This document shows, one piece after another, positions 1 to 7,793 of a stretch of 64,000 nucleotides of DNA (positions are counted from its first letter, which is position 1; every line of letters begins with the position of its first letter). This DNA comes from Longicatena caecimuris (GTDB lineage Bacteria > Bacillota_I > Bacilli_A > Erysipelotrichales > Erysipelotrichaceae), in NCBI RefSeq assembly GCF_004341945.1, contig NZ_SMBP01000003.1, positions 121,841 through 185,840 of the forward strand, read 5' to 3'. The notes beneath the pieces are model-generated. The model saw nothing but the letters and a program-made list of their open reading frames with translations. It ran no database searches and was not told where the DNA came from. Made by a program: the position numbers and the translations under genes.

Positions 1-614
1 AAGAAGTCATTACATCTGGTAGGATCGGTGAAGTGACAATGATTAAATCACTGACCCATGGACCAAGTGAGCCCAAAGAATGGATGTATGATATAGCAAA
101 AAGCAGTGGACCTATCGGAGAAGTTAACAGCCATGATTTCGATACGTTGCGCTGGTATGCCGACAGCGAAGTAAAAAGTATCCATGCAATTGGAAGAAAT
201 TTTCGCTCCTGCGAAAAAAAAGCAGAATATCCAGACTATTATGATACCGTGGCTGTATTATTGGAATTTGAAAATGGCATTATCGGCATGATTGATGGAG
301 CACAATATGTACAGTATGGCTATGATGCCAGAGCGGAGATATTAGGTACATGTGGCAATGTATTGGTAGGTTCACAGAAAAACAACAATGTGAGCATCGC
401 CACTCATGATAAGTGCATGCATGCTGAAGTCATGCCTTCCTGGACAAAGTTATTTAAAGATGCTTATATTAATGAAGCAAGAGATTTTATTCGTTGCATA
501 CGTGAAGATGATACCCCTAGAGTTAGTGGACATGATGGTAAAATGGCATTGATTCTGGTACGTGAAGGATTGCGTTCGTTACTTGAAAAACGACCAATCA
601 GAATAGGAGAGTAA
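1..614 (+). CDS. Gfo/Idh/MocA family oxidoreductase, C-terminal part (cut by window edge)
   Basis: The frame is open from base 3, so the gene starts before the window and only about 203 residues are visible. The visible part begins with a GRIGE turn and continues with the beta-sheet region typical of the C-terminal domain of NAD(P)-dependent Gfo/Idh/MocA dehydrogenases (inositol 2-dehydrogenase type). It ends with the usual helix region with GxxALxLxxxxxxS spacing before the stop. The Rossmann domain and catalytic EKP motif lie outside the window. Two bases separate its stop from the next start, so it is co-transcribed with the zinc dehydrogenase, which suggests a sugar or polyol catabolic operon. 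The exact substrate cannot be told. Confidence 0.85.
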   Translation, partial: EVITSGRIGEVTMIKSLTHGPSEPKEWMYDIAKSSGPIGEVNSHDFDTLRWYADSEVKSIHAIGRNFRSCEKKAEYPDYYDTVAVLLEFENGIIGMIDGAQYVQYGYDARAEILGTCGNVLVGSQKNNNVSIATHDKCMHAEVMPSWTKLFKDAYINEARDFIRCIREDDTPRVSGHDGKMALILVREGLRSLLEKRPIRIGE

Positions 615-616
615 AA

Positions 617-1654
617 ATGAAAGCTGCATTATTAAAAGGAAAGCTAGACATTAGCGTAGAAGAAGTTCCGCTGCCGGAAATAGGGGATGATGAAATCCTA
701 TTAAAGGTGAAAGCCGCAAGTATTTGTGGCAGTGATGTTCGGATGTATAAGAATGGTTATCAACATGTGTCTAAAGAACATCCTTTGATTATCGGCCATG
801 AATTTGCCGGGGTCATTGAGAAAATCGGTAAACAAGTCACGGCGTATGAAGTAGGGCAGCGAGTAGCTGTTGCGCCCAATATGGGATGTGGCACTTGTGA
901 TCATTGTGTGAGTGGTGAAACACATCTGTGTGAGCATTACCAAGCCTTTGGTATTAATATGAATGGTGGGTTTGCCGAATATGTAAAAATTCCGGCAACC
1001 GCCATTCAACAAGGAAATATCACGGTATTACAGGATGCGATTTCCTTTGCGGAAGCTGCTTTGGTGGAGCCTTTAAGTTGTGTGTATAATGGGCAAAAGC
1101 GTCTGCATATGACACCGGGAAAAGATGTTTTGATTATCGGCGCTGGACCGATTGGAATCATGCATATCATGGTGGCAAAATTGTTTGGTGCTGCCAAGGT
1201 GTTCATGAATGATCTCAGTCGTGAACGGATGGAACAGGCGAAGAAACTCTTTCCTGATTTGATTCTGGTGGAAGGTGATTTACAAGAGGAGATACGCAAG
1301 CGTACGGGAAAGGGTGTAGATGTATGCATCATTGCAGCTCCGGCACCAACAGCACAAACACAATCCTTGCAGTATATGAATATGAATGGGCAGCTGTTAT
1401 TTTTTGGCGGTCTTCCTAAAGATCGCGAAAATGTATCATTAAATACGAATCTTGTACATTACAAGCAATTGAGCATTTATGGCTGTACCAGACAAAGTGT
1501 CATGGATTATCGACTTTGCAGCAAATTGGTAAACGATAAACGTATCCCTTTGAACAGCATCATATCCGCAACATATCCCATCGATGATTTCATGGAGGCG
1601 ATGGATAAGGCAGCACATGCCGTTGGTTTAAAACATGTCATTACGTTTGCATAA
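617..1654 (+). CDS. Zinc-dependent medium-chain alcohol/polyol dehydrogenase
   Basis: A full-length (345 aa) member of the sorbitol/threonine dehydrogenase branch, oxidising a secondary alcohol group with NAD(P). Visible signatures are CGSD near residue 38 (catalytic zinc Cys), GHEFAG near residue 62, and the structural zinc cluster CGTCDHC with a fourth Cys eight residues on. The Rossmann motif GAGPIG lies near residue 177. It sits two bases after the Gfo/Idh dehydrogenase, so the two probably act on the same polyol or sugar acid. Substrate is unresolved; galactitol-phosphate, L-iditol or threonine dehydrogenase relatives are all possible. Confidence 0.88.
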   Translation: MKAALLKGKLDISVEEVPLPEIGDDEILLKVKAASICGSDVRMYKNGYQHVSKEHPLIIGHEFAGVIEKIGKQVTAYEVGQRVAVAPNMGCGTCDHCVSGETHLCEHYQAFGINMNGGFAEYVKIPATAIQQGNITVLQDAISFAEAALVEPLSCVYNGQKRLHMTPGKDVLIIGAGPIGIMHIMVAKLFGAAKVFMNDLSRERMEQAKKLFPDLILVEGDLQEEIRKRTGKGVDVCIIAAPAPTAQTQSLQYMNMNGQLLFFGGLPKDRENVSLNTNLVHYKQLSIYGCTRQSVMDYRLCSKLVNDKRIPLNSIISATYPIDDFMEAMDKAAHAVGLKHVITFA

Positions 1655-1708
1655 TCTGATCAGACAGTGAGCATGACATAATGGTAGTAAATAAATATGA
1701 AAGCACAT

Positions 1709-1733
1709 AAAAAGGCGAGAAGTTCGCCTTTTT
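1709..1733. terminator. Bidirectional rho-independent terminator
   Basis: A ten-base-pair stem AAAAAGGCGA/TCGCCTTTTT with a five-base loop lies between two convergent genes. The A/T ends act as T-runs on both strands. Confidence 0.9.
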
Positions 1734-1738
1734 ATTGT

Positions 1739-2371
1739 TTATTGTTCTTTTTGTTCCACAGCTAAGATCAATTCTTTTGCATAAGGTAAAGAAGCAATCC
1801 AATCACATACAACATGCCATTCATCCAGTTTGTGATTTCTTCTGGCATAATATATATTCATTAACGTTTCATAATTCAAGGTACAGGTACGCAGTTGGTG
1901 GTAGCTGGTTGGCAATAGTTGAATCATGCTATACCAGACAGTTTTATCTTTTGTTTCTAAATATTCCAAGCGCAACTCTTCCAATACCGCTATGACTGCT
2001 TTCAAAGATGCTAAGGCTTTTTCATTCATATGCTCATAAGAGAAGTCATCTAATGTAAAAGGCTTACTGGCAATTTTATGCATGGTGCTTGTTGAATTGG
2101 CAACCGTTGCTACTTTATAGGTGTCATATTCTTTCCACCAGTACATTGGTGCGGTAAAATCTACGGAAACAAAAATCTGGCGAATAAATTTACGATGGTC
2201 ACTGCCAGCCTTTGCTAAACGCTGTGCTAAAGATAAATCATTAGGCCCCATCACAAAGTTTCCTTCATCATCATAATAGGAATCCATGCGATTCCAGCTA
2301 TTCATCGGATTACGAGCTCCGCGAATGGCGTTTTCAAAATTCATAACGCTGCAACGTTCAATTTTTATCAT
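1739..2371 (-). CDS. Phage-like protein, possibly ThyX-related
   Basis: A 210-residue protein with an ordinary AAGGAG site before its ATG. It resembles proteins common in Firmicutes prophages, with the recognisable stretches RQIFVSVDFTAPMYWWKEYD, STSTMHKI and YYARRNHKLDEW. The layout loosely recalls flavin-dependent thymidylate synthase (ThyX), but the RHRxxSxNxxSxRY signature is not present, so I do not assign that activity. It stands alone, without other phage genes, between a terminator and the spoVID-like gene. It may be a leftover of a prophage or an acquired single gene. The family assignment rests on recall of similar sequences, not a search. Confidence 0.55.
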   Translation of the reverse strand: MIKIERCSVMNFENAIRGARNPMNSWNRMDSYYDDEGNFVMGPNDLSLAQRLAKAGSDHRKFIRQIFVSVDFTAPMYWWKEYDTYKVATVANSTSTMHKIASKPFTLDDFSYEHMNEKALASLKAVIAVLEELRLEYLETKDKTVWYSMIQLLPTSYHQLRTCTLNYETLMNIYYARRNHKLDEWHVVCDWIASLPYAKELILAVEQKEQ

Positions 2372-2510
2372 AATTCTTTACTCCTTATTTTTTATTGTTG
2401 TATTTATTTTATCATAGAAAAGATAAAGTACAGAGAAGAAAGTTGTTTTTATTTTCACATGGGCATATTTAGAGAAAAAGATGCATACATAGTGATAGGA
2501 GGATTTGACA

Positions 2511-3197
2511 ATGAAAACAATGAAGATTGAAAAGCATCTGTTTTATGCAGATGAAATAAAGCGTTTGCATACACTGCAGGCAAAAGAACAGCTGCAATAT
2601 GATCAAGATGAAGATGGTATTCGGGCAACCGGGCCGCTGCATATTCAAGGTAGTTATGAAACAATGGATGGCAATATAATACCTTTTGAAGAAGAATTGC
2701 AAATGGATGTATTAGCCCCTAGAGAAAAGTTGGGCACAATGCCTTTTGCTATGCAGGTGGAAGCATGCGAAGGGGAGATGGATGAAAATGGGATACTTGT
2801 AACAATACTCATGAACATTAGCGGCTTAAAAGAAGAAACAGAGAAACCACAGAAAAAAATTACACCACAGCCGGTAACGACAACACCAATTCCACAACGA
2901 GAACAAACACCAGTACCGGATACATCGAACAGCAATAAGCAAGATGAAGAAGAAGCACAAGAGATTATCACTACTCCAGAAAATGAACAACCGGAAACGG
3001 AAAAAACGACGGTTGATGAATTTGAAGATTTATTTGAGGATGCCGATACCACGTATACTTCTTATCGCATGATTGTCGCAAAACCCAATGATACGTATGC
3101 CAGTATTGCCAATCGTTATGAGGTGAAAGAAGCTGATTTACGTGCATGTAATCATAATAAAACGATTGAGGCCAAAACTTTAGTAATCTTACCATGA
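2511..3197 (+). CDS. spoVID: SpoVID-like spore coat morphogenetic protein with LysM domain
   Basis: A 228-residue protein in three parts: an N-terminal beta-rich domain (about 1-100), an acidic Thr/Pro/Glu-rich linker (about 105-180), and a C-terminal LysM-like motif (about 187-228, YRMIVAKPNDTYASIANRY). This is the architecture of SpoVID, which ties the spore coat to the forespore surface in Bacillus. In Bacillus spoVID lies just upstream of valS, as here, which strengthens the call. The start is ATG 2511, eight bases after AGGAGG; a TTG six bases earlier would sit too close to that site. The linker is much shorter than in B. subtilis. Confidence 0.68.
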   Translation: MKTMKIEKHLFYADEIKRLHTLQAKEQLQYDQDEDGIRATGPLHIQGSYETMDGNIIPFEEELQMDVLAPREKLGTMPFAMQVEACEGEMDENGILVTILMNISGLKEETEKPQKKITPQPVTTTPIPQREQTPVPDTSNSNKQDEEEAQEIITTPENEQPETEKTTVDEFEDLFEDADTTYTSYRMIVAKPNDTYASIANRYEVKEADLRACNHNKTIEAKTLVILP

Positions 3198-3222
3198 TGA
3201 TTCTATTTGGAATCATCTTTTT
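3196..3222 (+). terminator. Terminator of the spoVID-like gene
   Basis: Stem GATGATTC/GAATCATC with a six-base loop followed by five T. The stop codon of the gene is inside the 5' arm. Confidence 0.8.
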
Positions 3223-3243
3223 CCTTTTAAGGGGTGCTTGAAC

Positions 3244-3484
3244 ATGATACAAATTCGTCCTGTTTCTGACCTTGAAAATGAATTCCCAAAGATTGCAACC
3301 ATTATCAACAAATATTTGGTATATCTTACAAGAATAGATATGGTGAATAGGCATATGAAGTCTGAAAGAATACGCAAGACTGACAGACAACATTGTGATG
3401 AAATCAGATGAGATTGAAATAATGATAGCAGTCGTACAAGAAGTGCGGTACTTGAAAAATAAATCCACAAGATTATCAGATTGA
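3244..3484 (+). pseudogene. Degraded Phd/YefM-type antitoxin gene
   Basis: An intact AAGGGGTG ribosome site leads into ATG 3244 and the start MIQIRPVSDLENEFPKI, which matches the N-terminus of Phd/YefM antitoxins (IRPVSDLRNKFPEI). The VYLT motif follows, then similarity jumps frame: NRYGE is readable one frame over with stops, and LTDNIVMKSDE plus VQEVRYLKN are readable in a further frame to a stop at 3484. At least two frameshifts and some stops are needed to join the pieces, so the gene is dead. No toxin partner is visible. It lies just upstream of the valS T-box promoter. Confidence 0.7.
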
Positions 3485-3498
3485 TTATAAAAAAACGG

Positions 3499-3527
3499 TT
3501 GAAATGCAGAAAAGTTTTGTTTATAAT
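3499..3527 (+). promoter_or_regulatory. Promoter of the T-box operon
   Basis: TTGAAA (3499-3504) and a perfect TATAAT (3522-3527) are separated by 17 bases. Transcription would start near 3534, just where the T-box leader begins. Confidence 0.82.
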
Positions 3528-3533
3528 AAGTGT

Positions 3534-3760
3534 ACATACGCTGAAGAGAAGGAGTACATGTTATCGGAAATACAGAGAGCTTTTGGATGGTGTAAGAAAG
3601 CATGAGGATACATGGAAGGTAGTCTTGGAGTTGATATTCTGAAAAGTGCAGTAGGAATATTCGGGTTGGCACATCGTTATTCGTGCTGTAGAGGCATATA
3701 AAAGTATGCGAAGTAAGGTGGTACCACGTTCATCACGTCCTTATACAGGACGTTTTTTTT
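3534..3760 (+). promoter_or_regulatory. T-box leader (predicted tRNA-Val sensor)
   Basis: The diagnostic T-box element AAGTAAGGTGGTACCACG is at 3711-3728. It is followed by a terminator stem ACGTCCT/AGGACGT (3735-3753) and a T-run to 3760. Upstream are typical stem I pieces: AAGGAGTA near 3556, CAGAGAGC near 3581 and GGTGTAAGAAAGC near 3594. Valine codons GTA and GTC lie side by side at 3619-3624 on the 3' side of stem I, where the specifier loop is expected, which fits control of valS. Uncharged tRNA-Val would stabilise the antiterminator and allow read-through into the acetyltransferase and valS. Which triplet is the specifier needs structure modelling. Confidence 0.9.
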
Positions 3761-3778
3761 ATGGAGGGAGATGAGCAT

Positions 3779-4345
3779 ATGCAATTGTCAATGCCAGAAA
3801 AAGAAACCTCTCGTCTGTATCTGCGTGGTATGGAGGAAGCGGATGCCTGTGATATTTATGACTATTATCGGCAGGCTTGCGTAACGCAATTTCTTACCTT
3901 TCCCCCACATCCTGATGTAGAACATACATTGCACATTCTTAAAGCGTTTTATTTGCCTTATGAACGCCGAGGAGAACCGCAAGCTTGGTGCGTGCTTGAT
4001 AAACAAAGGGGAAAGGTCATCGGTCATGTGTGTTTCCATGCATTGGAGGATGATACGGCACAGCTTGCTTATGTCTTACATCCAGAGTATTGGGGTCATG
4101 GCTATATAAGGGAGGCTTTACTTCCATTGCTGGAAGTTGGCTTTACACAATTTGGCTTGCGACGCATAACCGCAATGGTGGCGTATGAAAATAAGCGAAG
4201 TGCCAAGGTTTTAGAAGCTTTAGGTTTTCGTCTAGAAGGAATATGTAAAGAAGCAACGAAGTTAAGTGATGGCATCTATCACGATATGATGCTATATGCA
4301 ATATTGAAAAAAGAATGGAGGAAGCTATATGAACAAAACACTTGA
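3779..4345 (+). CDS. GNAT family N-acetyltransferase (RimJ/RimL-like)
   Basis: About 188 residues with the Acetyltransf_3 fold: SRLYLRGM at the start, YWGHGY acetyl-CoA loop near residue 105, and the final strand NKRSAKVLEALGF typical of ribosomal-protein and aminoacyl-group acetyltransferases. The start is ATG 3779, eight bases after GGAGGGAG; an ATG at 3761 abuts the T-box terminator. The gene is the first one after the T-box and overlaps valS by 17 bases, so it shares the response to valine starvation. The substrate is unknown. It could acetylate a protein N-terminus, an amino acid or a toxic metabolite. Confidence 0.85.
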   Translation: MQLSMPEKETSRLYLRGMEEADACDIYDYYRQACVTQFLTFPPHPDVEHTLHILKAFYLPYERRGEPQAWCVLDKQRGKVIGHVCFHALEDDTAQLAYVLHPEYWGHGYIREALLPLLEVGFTQFGLRRITAMVAYENKRSAKVLEALGFRLEGICKEATKLSDGIYHDMMLYAILKKEWRKLYEQNT

Positions 4346-6953
4346 TGCGAAATATGATCATCACAAAGTTGAACAAGAACACTACAAGACATGGGTAGAA
4401 CAAGGCTATTTTACAGCAGGAGATAAAACAAAAGATCCTTTCTGTATCGTGATCCCACCACCTAATGTAACTGGGAAGCTGCACTTAGGTCATGCCTGGG
4501 ATACAACGCTGCAAGATATTGTTGCTCGTTATAAACGTTTGCAAGGCTATGATATGCTGTGGCTGCCGGGAATGGATCATGCCGGTATTGCGACACAAGC
4601 AAAAGTTGATGAACGATTAAAAGGGGAAGGAATTTCCCGTTATGATATCGGGCGTGAAAAATTTTTAGACAGAGCTTGGGAATGGAAAGAGGAATATGCT
4701 TCTACGATTCGTAAGCAATGGGCAAAGATGGGCTTGTCCTTAGATTATACAAGAGAGCGCTTTACGTTGGATGATGGGTTAAGTCATGCTGTTCGTAAAG
4801 TATTTGTGGATCTGTATAACGATGGTTTGATCTATCAGGGTGAGCGTATTATCAACTGGGATCCAGAAGCAATGACAGCTTTATCTAATATTGAAGTTAT
4901 TCATAAAGAAATCGAAGGTGCCATGTATTATTTCAAATACAAGGTTGTTGAAACGGGAAAAGAATTAATCATTGCGACAACTCGTCCGGAAACGATGTTT
5001 GCCGATCAGGCTATCTTTGTTCATCCGGATGATGAGCGTTATAAAGACATCGTTGGGTTGCATGCCATCAACCCGGCAAATGGCGAAGCTTTGCCAATCA
5101 TGGCGGATGATTATATTGATATGAGCTTTGGTACAGCAGTCATGAAATGTACGCCAGCGCATGATCCAAATGACTTTGCCTTGGCGAAAAAATACAATCT
5201 TTCTATGCCAATCTGTATGCATCCAAATGGAACGATGAATGATATGTGTGGTAAGTATGCAGGAATGGATCGCTTTGCTTGTCGGAAAGCATTAGTAGAA
5301 GATTTTGAAGCAGCCGGTGTCGTTGATCATATCGAAAAGCATATGCATCAAGTTGGACATTCAGAGCGTACCGGAGTAATCGTAGAACCATATTTATCAA
5401 AACAATGGTTTGTTAAGATGAAACCATTGGCGCAAGAAGTATTAAAAAATCAGGAAATAGCGGAACAGCGTATCAATTTCTATCCAAAACGTTTTGAAAA
5501 GACATTCCATCAATGGTTGGAAAATATTGAAGACTGGTGTATTTCTCGTCAGCTGTGGTGGGGACATCGCATTCCTGCCTGGTATCATAAAGAAACCAAT
5601 GAAATTTATGTAGGCATGGAAGATCCGCAGGATCAGGAAAACTGGAAGCAGGATGAAGATGTATTGGATACTTGGTTCTCCAGTGCTTTATGGCCGTTCT
5701 CAACTTTAGGCTGGCCGGAAAATACGGATGATCTGGCACGATATTTCCCAAATGATCTGTTAGTAACCGGTTATGACATTATTTTCTTCTGGGTTGCCCG
5801 AATGGCTTTCCAGACGCGTTACTGCATGAAGAATCGTCCATTCAAGGATGTATTGATTCATGGACTTGTACGTGATCCACAAGGCAGAAAGATGAGCAAG
5901 TCGCTAGGTAATGGTATTGACCCAATGGATGTCATTGATCATTTCGGTGTTGATGCATTGCGTTTCTTCTTGACGACGAATTCTACTCCGGGGCAGGATC
6001 TGCGTTACTCTGATGAAAAAGTCGAAGCAAGCTGGAACTTTATCAATAAGATTTGGAATGCCAGTCGCTTTGCGCTGATGCAGTTGGGAGATGCGTTCCA
6101 TTTGGAGGATATCGATGTAAGCAATGCGTCAATGATTGATAAATGGATTTTAAAACGCTTTAATGAAGTATTGGAAAATGTTACGGAAAACATGGAAAAA
6201 TATGAGTTTGCGTTAGTGGGTAATGAATTGTACAATTTTGTATGGGATGATTTCTGTTCCTGGTATATTGAATTATCCAAAGCTGGTTTACAGAGTGCAG
6301 ATGCAACGGTGGTAACAGCAGCACGTTCTACGCTGGTCATTGTTTTACGTGGTATCGTACGTATGTTACATCCATTCATGCCATTTGTAAGTGAAGAAAT
6401 CTATTTAAGCCTGCCACATGAAAAAGCAAGCATCAATTTGGAATGCTGGCCAACTAAAGTGGATGTTACCATGAGTGAAGACGAAATGGTAGCGGTAAAA
6501 CAGCTGCTGACGATGATTGAAGCAGTACGTGCTATTAAGGTAGATTACAATCTGAAACCAAGTATGGATATTGAAGTTATCATTAAGGATGAACACGATG
6601 TGCTCATGCCAAGTGATGCAAACAGAAATGCCATCTTACAGAAGATGTGTCATGCGACCTGGATAGACAATGCCAAAGATGAAGAAATGGCAGTTCGTCC
6701 AATCTTGCATGGTACCTTGAATGTACCTTTGGCAGCTATTATCAATGTAGAAGAAGAGATTGCTAAACTAAGCAAAGAAGTGAAACGTTTGCAAGGAGAA
6801 ATCAAACGTGGAGAAGGTATGCTGAGCAATCCAAACTTTGTGAATAAAGCGCCTGAGGCCAAAGTGAATGCGGAAAAGGAAAAGTTAGAAGGCTATAAAG
6901 CACAGTATGCAATTGTTGAAAAACAATTAGAAGAAATGGAAAAAAGACGTTAA
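4329..6953 (+). CDS. valS: Valyl-tRNA synthetase
   Basis: A full-length class I synthetase of 874 residues that charges tRNA-Val in the cytoplasm and edits misactivated threonine. Visible are the HIGH-type motif in PPPNVTGKLHLGHA (about 40-54), the editing domain with TTRPETMFADQA, the KMSKS loop KMSKSLGN near 520, and the tRNA-binding anticodon domain. The C-terminal arm (about 810-874) is a basic, Lys/Glu-rich coiled coil, as in bacterial ValRS. A GGAGG site precedes ATG 4329, which lies inside the end of the acetyltransferase gene. Expression should be governed by the T-box upstream. Confidence 0.98.
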   Translation: MNKTLDAKYDHHKVEQEHYKTWVEQGYFTAGDKTKDPFCIVIPPPNVTGKLHLGHAWDTTLQDIVARYKRLQGYDMLWLPGMDHAGIATQAKVDERLKGEGISRYDIGREKFLDRAWEWKEEYASTIRKQWAKMGLSLDYTRERFTLDDGLSHAVRKVFVDLYNDGLIYQGERIINWDPEAMTALSNIEVIHKEIEGAMYYFKYKVVETGKELIIATTRPETMFADQAIFVHPDDERYKDIVGLHAINPANGEALPIMADDYIDMSFGTAVMKCTPAHDPNDFALAKKYNLSMPICMHPNGTMNDMCGKYAGMDRFACRKALVEDFEAAGVVDHIEKHMHQVGHSERTGVIVEPYLSKQWFVKMKPLAQEVLKNQEIAEQRINFYPKRFEKTFHQWLENIEDWCISRQLWWGHRIPAWYHKETNEIYVGMEDPQDQENWKQDEDVLDTWFSSALWPFSTLGWPENTDDLARYFPNDLLVTGYDIIFFWVARMAFQTRYCMKNRPFKDVLIHGLVRDPQGRKMSKSLGNGIDPMDVIDHFGVDALRFFLTTNSTPGQDLRYSDEKVEASWNFINKIWNASRFALMQLGDAFHLEDIDVSNASMIDKWILKRFNEVLENVTENMEKYEFALVGNELYNFVWDDFCSWYIELSKAGLQSADATVVTAARSTLVIVLRGIVRMLHPFMPFVSEEIYLSLPHEKASINLECWPTKVDVTMSEDEMVAVKQLLTMIEAVRAIKVDYNLKPSMDIEVIIKDEHDVLMPSDANRNAILQKMCHATWIDNAKDEEMAVRPILHGTLNVPLAAIINVEEEIAKLSKEVKRLQGEIKRGEGMLSNPNFVNKAPEAKVNAEKEKLEGYKAQYAIVEKQLEEMEKRR

Positions 6954-6968
6954 TTATTTAAGTGATTT

Positions 6969-7014
6969 AAAAAGATTTTTAGAAATAGGATTACTTCTGA
7001 AAATCTTTTTTTTT
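6969..7014 (+). terminator. Terminator after valS
   Basis: Long imperfect stem AAAAAGATTTT(TAGAA).../(TTCT)GAAAATCTTTTT followed by nine T. Bases 7015-7290 downstream are very AT-rich, and I see no gene there. Confidence 0.85.
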
Positions 7015-7291
7015 GTATGGGTGACACAAGAGATTCATACTATGATTCATATTTAGTAAGGTTAGAAAGACGCTATTCAGAAAAGTTGGTATACCATATA
7101 ATGAAATACTACACGAATAGATAAGAGAAAATTTTATTGAATTATAACCATTGTATTTCATAGGTAAACATAAGATTTTAAGGATGGCCAAAGCAAATAA
7201 GATGTTTTTTTATAAGATGTAGACGAAAATATAGATAAAAAGTTATATTTTACGAATGAAAATTGCGATAATTGATAATAAAATAAAAAAA

Positions 7292-7320
7292 GTGACATAT
7301 TTGTGATAAAATAATATCAT
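7292..7320 (+). promoter_or_regulatory. Promoter of the chemosensory operon
   Basis: GTGACA (7292-7297) and TATCAT (7315-7320) with a 17-base spacer fit a sigma-A promoter. A TAAA...GATAA arrangement over the same bases could also be read as a SigD-like element, but the match is weaker. The first gene starts 45 bases downstream. Confidence 0.6.
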
Positions 7321-7364
7321 ATAGAAACCTATGTTGTAGGTTATATAAGGGGTAAACAATCGTT

Positions 7365-7793
7365 ATGAAAGAAAATACGGAAGTCTATGTACAGTTGTTC
7401 AGTCACACGTATACGTTTTTACTGCCTTTACACAGTCTAAACATGGCTGCAATTGAAAAAGACTTACAATTACGAAAGGATCATGATGGTAATTACTACT
7501 TACAGGATCAAATCATCCGTATGTATTCTTTTTCTGCGCTCTTACAAGAACCTGCAGAAGAAGAATTGATTTGTTGTGTTTTAAAACAGCATGATCAACA
7601 AATGGTGTTACGTGTTCATAACGTAGGAGATGTAATTACTCTGACATCACCAATTCATGCTTTGCCCAAATATGTAAGAACGAAGGAAAACAGCTTTCTT
7701 GGTGGTTGTGTTTGCTATGCCGAACATGAAGTCGGTTATGTTATAGATGTGGAAAAATTATTTCACGATGTACAAGAAAGTGTGAGCCTATGA
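7365..7793 (+). CDS. Divergent CheW-like protein, first gene of chemosensory operon
   Basis: A 142-residue protein with no confident motif, but its beta-rich pattern matches a CheW domain: an opening strand VYVQLFSHTYTFLLPL, a middle strand pair, and a closing GGCVCYAEHEVGYVIDVEKL, where CheW proteins have their last strands and the ILD-x-EKL element. It lacks the usual LPxxP/RG receptor-contact motifs. It overlaps the EAL protein gene by four bases and begins an operon that contains CheA and a clearer CheW. The likely role is an adaptor at the receptor array, but this is inferred from position and strand pattern. Confidence 0.5.
   Translation: MKENTEVYVQLFSHTYTFLLPLHSLNMAAIEKDLQLRKDHDGNYYLQDQIIRMYSFSALLQEPAEEELICCVLKQHDQQMVLRVHNVGDVITLTSPIHALPKYVRTKENSFLGGCVCYAEHEVGYVIDVEKLFHDVQESVSL

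Noticed and set aside
2654..3052. Open minus-strand frame rich in Ser/Cys opposite the spoVID-like gene
   Set aside because: It mirrors the Glu/Thr-rich linker of the real gene, has no ribosome site, and the sense gene has clear domains.
2971..3672. Long minus-strand frame across the T-box leader and antitoxin fossil
   Set aside because: It crosses a promoter and a T-box on the other strand, its protein has no recognisable pattern, and there is no start signal.
7292..7320. SigD (flagellar) promoter before the chemosensory operon
   Set aside because: The GCCGATAA element is only partly matched, while the sigma-A elements with a 17-base spacer fit better.
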